From Mycobacterium sp. PSTR-4-N (GTDB lineage: Bacteria > Actinomycetota > Actinomycetes > Mycobacteriales > Mycobacteriaceae): 64,000 nt of DNA. Every line of letters starts with the position of its first letter. Position 1 is the stretch's first letter. Under the pieces are notes generated by a model. The model was not told the origin of the DNA, did no database searches, and was given only the letters and a program-made list of their open reading frames with translations. The stretch spans positions 27,804 through 91,803 of the forward strand of contig NZ_JAKRFN010000025.1 in NCBI RefSeq assembly GCF_022348085.1, written 5' to 3'. This document shows, piece after piece, positions 59,147-64,000 of the stretch. The position numbers and the translations under genes are program-made.

Positions 59147-59955
59147 AGCTCCCGGCGAGACGGAGCGCCGGGGTGTGCCGCAACCACCTGCGCGCAGGCG
59201 TCCTTGACCCGCAGCCCGTCGTCGTCGACAAGCCGGTTCACTTCCTCGACCAGCACATCGGGGTCGGCCGTCGGCGTGGCTCCTGCGAGCACCACGGTGA
59301 TCTCACCGAGCACCGGACCGGTGGCCCACTCGGCCAGCTCGCCGAGCGTCCCGCGCACGATCTCCTCGTGGGTCTTGGTGAGCTCCCGGCACACCACGGC
59401 GCGCCGGTCCGGACCGAGCACCTCGACCGCGTCGGCCAGGCACTCCGCCAGCCTGCGCGGGGATTCGAAGAACACACACGTACGCAGTTCACTCGCAAGA
59501 CCGTGCAACCACGTGGCGCGCGCAGCCTTCTTGCGTGGGGCGAAACCCTCGAAGCAGAACCGTTCCGACGGCAGCCCGGCGACGGCCAGCGCGGTCGTCA
59601 CCGCCGACGGTCCCGGTAGGCAGTGCACCGGCAGGCCGGCCTCCACACAGGCGGCCACCATCCGATAGCCGGGATCGCTGATGAGGGGCATGCCCGCATC
59701 GCTGACCAGCAGCACCGTGGCGCCACCGCGGATGTCGTCCAGCAGCGCGGGAACCCGCGACGCCTCGTTCTGGTCGTAAAGGCTGACGATGCGCCCGGAC
59801 GGACGGACCTCGAGCGCGGTCGCGAGCGTGCGGACCCGCCGCGTGTCCTCGGCGGCGATCACATCTGCGCTGGCCAGCGCCCGGATCAGCCGGTGGGAGG
59901 CATCCGACGGCTGGCCCAGCGGCGTGGCGCCGATGAGCAGTCGTCCGGCAGTCAT
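59116..59955 (-). CDS. rsmI: 16S rRNA 2'-O-methyltransferase RsmI
   Basis: 279 residues of the tetrapyrrole methylase fold. VSDAGMPLISDPGY is the hallmark, with AAEDTRRVR and the FESPRRLAECL segment. It methylates C1402 of 16S rRNA with KsgA-like partners. The ATG at 59955 is seven bases from TAGGCT (leaderless). The open frame further upstream is antisense to pmt. Confidence 0.93.
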   Translation of the reverse strand: MTAGRLLIGATPLGQPSDASHRLIRALASADVIAAEDTRRVRTLATALEVRPSGRIVSLYDQNEASRVPALLDDIRGGATVLLVSDAGMPLISDPGYRMVAACVEAGLPVHCLPGPSAVTTALAVAGLPSERFCFEGFAPRKKAARATWLHGLASELRTCVFFESPRRLAECLADAVEVLGPDRRAVVCRELTKTHEEIVRGTLGELAEWATGPVLGEITVVLAGATPTADPDVLVEEVNRLVDDDGLRVKDACAQVVAAHPGAPSRRELYDAVLRARA

Positions 59956-59962
59956 GCTCCAC

Positions 59963-59972
59963 AGCCTACGAT
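59963..59972. promoter_or_regulatory. Overlapping divergent -10 boxes (rsmI/pmt)
   Basis: The ten bases AGCCTACGAT contain TAGGCT on the minus strand (59968-59963) and TACGAT on the plus strand (59967-59972). Each is seven bases from its start codon. Confidence 0.6.
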
Positions 59973-59979
59973 AACAGGC

Positions 59980-61530
59980 GTGACCGCCCCGCCCGACGAG
60001 CTCGTTGTCGCGCGTCGCGCAGTGCCGGTCATCTCCCCCGGGCCGCTGGTACCGGTGGCCGACTTCGGACCGCTGGACCGCTTCCGCGGCTGGGCGATGA
60101 CGCTCGTCATCACCGCGCTGGCCGCGGTGACACGCTTCCTCAATCTCGGCTCGCCCACCGACGCCGGCACGCCGATCTTCGACGAAAAGCACTACGCGCC
60201 CCAGGCCTGGCAGATGCTGCACAACCACGGTGTGGAAGACAATCCGGGCTACGGCCTGGTGGTGCATCCGCCGGTGGGCAAGCAGATGATCGCGCTGGGC
60301 GAGGCGCTGTTCGGCTACACCGGCGTGGGGTGGCGGTTCACCGGAGCGATGTGCGGCGTGGTGATGGTGCTGCTGGTGGTGCGCATCGCCCGGCGGATCA
60401 GTCGCTCCACCCTCGTCGGGGGCATCGCCGGGCTCCTGCTGATCGCCGACGGCGTGTCCTTCGTGACCGCCCGGACCGCGCTGCTGGACATCTTCCTGGT
60501 GTTCTTCGTCGTCGCCGCATTCGGCTGCCTGATCGTCGACCGGGACCAGGTCCGCGAACGCATGCACGTCGCGCTGATGGCCGGCCGGGTCGCCGAGACC
60601 CGCTGGGGCCCTCGCCTTGGTGTGCGATGGTGGCGCTTCGGCGCCGGCGTGCTGCTCGGGCTGGCCTGCGCCACCAAGTGGTCGGGGCTCTACTTCGTGC
60701 TGTTCTTCGGGGTGATGAGCGTGGCGTTCGACGTGGCGGCGCGCAAGCAGTACCGCGTGCCGCGGCCGTGGCTCGGAGCGCTGCGCCGCGACGTCGGACC
60801 GTCGCTGTACGCGCTGGTGGCCATCCCGTTCAGCGTGTACCTGGCGTCGTACGCGATGTGGTTCGCGTCCGAGACCGGGGTGAACCGCTATGAGGTCGGG
60901 CGCTCCATCGGGCCGGACAGCGTGGTGCCGCTGCCGGATGCGATCCGCTCACTGTGGCACTACACGTATGCGGCGTTCCGTTTCCATTCCGGGCTGACCA
61001 ACGCCGACGGCAACCACCATCCGTGGGAGTCCAAGCCGTGGACGTGGCCGATGTCCCTGCGCCCGGTGCTCTACGCGATCGACAACCAGGACATCCCCGG
61101 CTGCGGCGCCCAGTCGTGCGTCAAGGCCGTGATGCTGGTCGGCACGCCGGCGATGTGGTTCCTCGCCGTCCCTGTTCTGGTGTGGGCGCTGTGGCGCGCG
61201 TTCGTGAAGCGCGACTGGCGGTACGCGGTGCTGCTGGTCGGCTACGGCGCGGGATTCCTGCCGTGGTTCGCCGACATCGACCGGCAGATGTACTTCTTCT
61301 ACGCCGCGACGATGGCGCCGTTCCTGGTCATGATGATCGCGATGATCGCGGGCGACATCCTGCACGCGCCGCGGCAGAGCTCCGAACGGCGGACGCTCGG
61401 ACTACTCGTCGTGAGCCTTTATGTGGCGCTGGTGATCACGAACTTCGCGTGGCTGTACCCGGTGCTGACGGGCCTGCCGATCTCACAGGGGACGTGGAAC
61501 ATGCAGATCTGGCTGCCGTCCTGGCGCTAG
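59980..61530 (+). CDS. pmt: Protein O-mannosyltransferase
   Basis: 516 residues with about 10-11 membrane segments. FDEKHYAPQAWQ in the first extracytoplasmic loop carries the catalytic Asp-Glu of the PMT/GT39 family. It transfers mannose from polyprenyl phosphate to exported proteins during Sec translocation. GTG at 59980 seven bases after TACGAT. Matches Rv1002c in place and length. Confidence 0.93.
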   Translation: MTAPPDELVVARRAVPVISPGPLVPVADFGPLDRFRGWAMTLVITALAAVTRFLNLGSPTDAGTPIFDEKHYAPQAWQMLHNHGVEDNPGYGLVVHPPVGKQMIALGEALFGYTGVGWRFTGAMCGVVMVLLVVRIARRISRSTLVGGIAGLLLIADGVSFVTARTALLDIFLVFFVVAAFGCLIVDRDQVRERMHVALMAGRVAETRWGPRLGVRWWRFGAGVLLGLACATKWSGLYFVLFFGVMSVAFDVAARKQYRVPRPWLGALRRDVGPSLYALVAIPFSVYLASYAMWFASETGVNRYEVGRSIGPDSVVPLPDAIRSLWHYTYAAFRFHSGLTNADGNHHPWESKPWTWPMSLRPVLYAIDNQDIPGCGAQSCVKAVMLVGTPAMWFLAVPVLVWALWRAFVKRDWRYAVLLVGYGAGFLPWFADIDRQMYFFYAATMAPFLVMMIAMIAGDILHAPRQSSERRTLGLLVVSLYVALVITNFAWLYPVLTGLPISQGTWNMQIWLPSWR

Positions 61531-61547
61531 CCCCTTCTGCCGCGCGG

Positions 61548-62750
61548 CTAGAGCGGGTCGCGGGCGGCCGGGCACGACATGCAGCGCGGCCCGCCGCGGC
61601 CGGTGCCGAGTTCCGACGCCGCGATAGCGAGCACCTCGATACCCGAATCACGCAGCCGGGCATTGGTTTCGGTGTTGCGCTCGTAGGCGACCACCACACC
61701 CGGCGCCAGCGCGAGCGTGTTGTTGCCGTCGTCCCACTGCTCACGTTCGGCGGTCACCGGATCGAGGCCTGTGTCGATGACGCGCAGCTTGCCGATGCCC
61801 ATCGCGTCGGCGGCGACGTCGACGAACGGGGCGGCGCGGTCGATGCGCACGCCGTCGGCGGAGCGTCGGATCGGGAACGCGGTCAACGAGTCGACGATGT
61901 TGGGGTACATCACCACCGCATCGGTGTCGACCATCGTGCACACGGTGTCCAGGTGCATCTGCGCCCGCTCCTGCGCGATCGGCACCGCCAACACGGTGTG
62001 CGCCAACCCGTCGTCGAACAGGCTGCGCGCCAAAGCTTCCGCGCCGGCCGGCGTGGTGCGCTCCCCCACCCCGACCGCGACGACGCCGGGGCCGAGCAAC
62101 AACACGTCGCCGCCCTCGACTGGGGCCGAGCGGGATTCGTAGGCGCGACGCACCCCGAGGAACCGCGGGTGGTGGGCGTAGATCAGATCGGTCAGCGACG
62201 TCTCCCGCACCCGCGCGTGCATGGACAGCGACGTGATGGCCACCCGCGGCCCGATCCAGAAGGACGAGTCCCGGGTGAACAACAGATTGGGCAGGGGGTC
62301 GATGACGAAATCTCCGCCGTGATGCATGCGTCGAACCAGGGACAGCTCGTTCTCCCCGAACGGCAGCTCGTCGAACGTCATACCCGCCATCAGCACGTGG
62401 GCCAGCGCGCCGGCGTCGAGGGTGCGCAGATACATCGAGAGTTCCTGCGCCAGCGGCACTCCCAGCCGTCGCGCGTCGACGGCCGCGGAGATCCCGTGCA
62501 TCCGTGCGGCACCGCTGTGGGCGAGCGCCTCGCTGAGCAGATCCCCCAGCAGCAGCACCTCGACGCCGCGGGATGCCAGCAGTGCGGCGAACGCGTCGTG
62601 TTCTTCCTGGGCCCTGCCCACCCAGGGCAACCCGTCGAACAGCAGTGTGTCGTTGTTGCGCGGCGTCAACCGTTTCAGCTCGGCGCCGGGCCGGTGCAGG
62701 ATCACCGTCCGCAACGTGCCGACCTCCGAGTTACACCCGAGCTCTGTCAC
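61548..62750 (-). CDS. arcA: Arginine deiminase
   Basis: 400 residues from the GTG at 62750. FTRDSSFWIG, MHHGGDF and the C-terminal GRGGPRCMSCP with the catalytic Cys mark arginine deiminase, which converts arginine to citrulline and ammonia. The GTG at 62750 lies seven bases after TACGGT, so it is preferred over the GTG at 62759, which lies inside that box. No arcB or arcC is adjacent. Confidence 0.92.
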   Translation of the reverse strand: MTELGCNSEVGTLRTVILHRPGAELKRLTPRNNDTLLFDGLPWVGRAQEEHDAFAALLASRGVEVLLLGDLLSEALAHSGAARMHGISAAVDARRLGVPLAQELSMYLRTLDAGALAHVLMAGMTFDELPFGENELSLVRRMHHGGDFVIDPLPNLLFTRDSSFWIGPRVAITSLSMHARVRETSLTDLIYAHHPRFLGVRRAYESRSAPVEGGDVLLLGPGVVAVGVGERTTPAGAEALARSLFDDGLAHTVLAVPIAQERAQMHLDTVCTMVDTDAVVMYPNIVDSLTAFPIRRSADGVRIDRAAPFVDVAADAMGIGKLRVIDTGLDPVTAEREQWDDGNNTLALAPGVVVAYERNTETNARLRDSGIEVLAIAASELGTGRGGPRCMSCPAARDPL

Positions 62751-62757
62751 AAGTAGC

Positions 62758-62788
62758 ACCGTAGCGGGAAAGCGACCTCAACTAGGGT
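62758..62788. promoter_or_regulatory. Divergent arcA/soxR promoters with SoxR half-box
   Basis: Minus TACGGT (62763-62758) serves arcA; plus TAGGGT (62783-62788) lies six bases before the soxR ATG. CCTCAA (62776-62781), the left half of the SoxR box CCTCAA-N6-TTGAGG, directly precedes the soxR -10; the right half is degenerate. Confidence 0.5.
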
Positions 62789-62794
62789 TTACCT

Positions 62795-63229
62795 ATGACC
62801 AGGGCGCAAGAGCTCACACCGGGCGAGATGTCGGTGCGCAGCGGCGTGGCGGTGTCGGCGTTGCATTTCTACGAACGCGAGGGCCTGATCTCGTGTCGCC
62901 GCACGAGTGGCAACCAGCGCCGCTACCCCCGCGAGACCCTGCGCCGGGTCGCGTTCATCCGGATGTCGCAGCGGCTCGGCATCCCGCTGGCGCGCATTCG
63001 CGAAGCGCTGGCGACCCTGCCTACAGACCGGACCCCGACGAGCAAGGACTGGGCACGCCTCTCCGCGGGGTGGCGCGACGACCTCGACGAGCGCATCACC
63101 CACCTCGAGCGGCTCCGCGACAACCTCGCCGGGTGCATCGGCTGTGGGTGCCTGTCGCTGAAGACGTGCACGCTCGCCAACCCCGACGACGTACTCGCCG
63201 CCCACGGCCCGGGCGCAGCGCGCCTCTAG
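62795..63229 (+). CDS. soxR: SoxR redox-sensing MerR regulator
   Basis: 144 residues. MerR helix-turn-helix (about 12-50), a dimerisation helix, then CIGCGCLSLKTC (C114, C117, C119, C125), the [2Fe-2S] cluster motif of SoxR. It senses redox-active compounds and activates transcription. Leaderless ATG. Targets unknown; arcA and the AlkB-like gene flank it. Confidence 0.9.
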   Translation: MTRAQELTPGEMSVRSGVAVSALHFYEREGLISCRRTSGNQRRYPRETLRRVAFIRMSQRLGIPLARIREALATLPTDRTPTSKDWARLSAGWRDDLDERITHLERLRDNLAGCIGCGCLSLKTCTLANPDDVLAAHGPGAARL

Positions 63230-63251
63230 GCGAGATCGAACGCCTGTGCGA

Positions 63252-63257
63252 TAAAGT
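63252..63257 (+). promoter_or_regulatory. -10 box for leaderless alkB-like gene
   Basis: TAAAGT is seven bases from the ATG at 63265. Confidence 0.5.
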
Positions 63258-63264
63258 GGTGGCC

Positions 63265-63873
63265 ATGGAGCAGGCGGTGCAGAGCTCTTTGTTCGACGAG
63301 GCTGATCGGCGGGAGCTGGGCGACGGAGCGTGGCTGGAGGTGCGCTCCGGCTGGCTCGCCCAGGACGGCGTCTGCGACGACGCACTCTTCGGCGAACTCC
63401 GCGACGTGATCCCGTGGCGGTCCGAGCGCCGGCAGATGTACGACCGCGTGCTCGACGTGCCGCGGTTGGTCAGTTTCCACCACCTGCTGGACGAGCCCGC
63501 GCCCCATCCGCGCCTCAAGCAACTGCGGCGGCGGCTCAACGACGCCTACGCCGGCGAGCTGGGCGAGCCGTTCGTCACCGCAGGCCTGTGCCTCTACCGC
63601 GACGGCAACGACAGCGTCGCCTGGCACGGTGACAACATCGGCCGCAGCCGTACCGACGACACCATGGTCGCCATCGTCGGCCTGGGCGCGACGCGCGTCT
63701 TCGCGTTACGTCCCCGCGGTGGCGGGCCGTCCCTGCGTATCCGGCACGGCCACGGCGACCTGCTGGTGATGGGTGGTTCCTGTCAACGCACCTGGGAACA
63801 TGCGATTCCCAAGACGGCGCGACCGACCGGTCCCCGGATCAGCATCCAGTTCCGGCCGCACGACGTCCGCTAG
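63265..63873 (+). CDS. AlkB-like 2-oxoglutarate/Fe(II) dioxygenase
   Basis: 202 residues. WHGDN gives the HxD iron ligands, TWEHAIPK the distal His, and GPRISIQFR the 2-oxoglutarate-binding Arg of AlkB-type enzymes. It probably demethylates alkylated bases in DNA or RNA. Place matches Rv1000c next to arcA. Leaderless ATG after TAAAGT. Confidence 0.87.
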   Translation: MEQAVQSSLFDEADRRELGDGAWLEVRSGWLAQDGVCDDALFGELRDVIPWRSERRQMYDRVLDVPRLVSFHHLLDEPAPHPRLKQLRRRLNDAYAGELGEPFVTAGLCLYRDGNDSVAWHGDNIGRSRTDDTMVAIVGLGATRVFALRPRGGGPSLRIRHGHGDLLVMGGSCQRTWEHAIPKTARPTGPRISIQFRPHDVR

Positions 63874-63911
63874 CCGCTGATATAGATCGAGTTAGTCCTT
63901 CTCAAATGCCT

Positions 63912-64000
63912 CCGGAGGTGTCAGGAAGGGATCTGTAACCGATCTCTTTGGGGTCCGTATGTTGACGCGCGCGGACCTCCTGACACGCCCCGGAGGTGTC
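63912..64000. repeat. Direct and inverted repeats at window end
   Basis: CCGGAGGTGTC occurs at 63912-63922 and again at 63990-64000. GTGTCAGGA (63919-63927) is the exact inverse of TCCTGACAC (63978-63986). The unit is cut off by the window edge. It may be the end of a mobile element, a structured RNA or a repeat family; I cannot name it. Confidence 0.5.

Noticed and set aside
61527..61551. CTAGCC/GGCTAG hairpin between pmt and arcA
   Set aside because: Six-base stem with a 13-base loop made of the two stop codons; too weak to call a terminator.

Overview
The window is GC-rich actinobacterial DNA, most likely from a fast-growing Mycobacterium (Mycolicibacterium). From about 24.3 kb to the right end it carries, with insertions, the gene order I recall for M. 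tuberculosis Rv1026 to Rv1000c in inverted order: ppx2, DUF501, ftsB-like, eno, lpqU, mazG, mfd, tetR, glnU tRNA, glmU, prs, lpqT, rplY, pth, pks16, ispE, ksgA, rpfB, tatD, metG, pabB, rsmI, pmt, arcA and an alkB-like gene. Protein lengths (429 aa enolase, 326 aa Prs, 544 aa Pks16) and mycobacterial features (RpfB, Pmt, leaderless promoters) support this.

Left part, about 1-19 kb: an accessory catabolic cluster. It has a Baeyer-Villiger-type monooxygenase, several short-chain dehydrogenases, a zinc alcohol dehydrogenase, a hotdog thioesterase, an acyl-CoA ligase, two tandem flavin amine oxidases, an amidohydrolase-fold protein without its first metal motif, an imine-reductase-like protein, a flavodoxin-fold quinone reductase, an APC permease, two SnoaL-fold proteins and two LuxR-type regulators (one a giant ATPase, one with a receiver lacking its phospho-aspartate). 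I infer uptake and oxidation of an amine or ketone, probably cyclic, followed by CoA activation. A short motif, close to TCCCCCAGTCGGGC, lies before each of six transcription units here and is the best evidence that they form one regulon. Substrate and regulator are unknown.

Middle, about 19-24.3 kb: small stress and membrane proteins (SDR, DUF6328, DUF4235, DUF4383), an epoxide-hydrolase-like protein and a PrpE-type acyl-CoA synthetase. From 24.3 to 39 kb comes the ppx2-eno-lpqU and mazG-mfd-tetR block, interrupted by an efeUOB iron uptake operon behind an IdeR-like box and by a TetR/SDR pair with a perfect palindromic operator.

Right part, 39-64 kb: tRNA-Gln, cell wall, translation and cofactor genes, with insertions (SDR, QueG-like Fe-S protein plus DrrAB-like ABC exporter, FAD oxidoreductase plus ECF41 sigma factor, SoxR). 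Many genes here begin 6-7 bases after a TANNNT element, which predicts leaderless mRNAs and settles several start codons. The last 90 bases hold direct and inverted repeats that run off the window. No CRISPR array, prophage, transposase or rRNA was seen.
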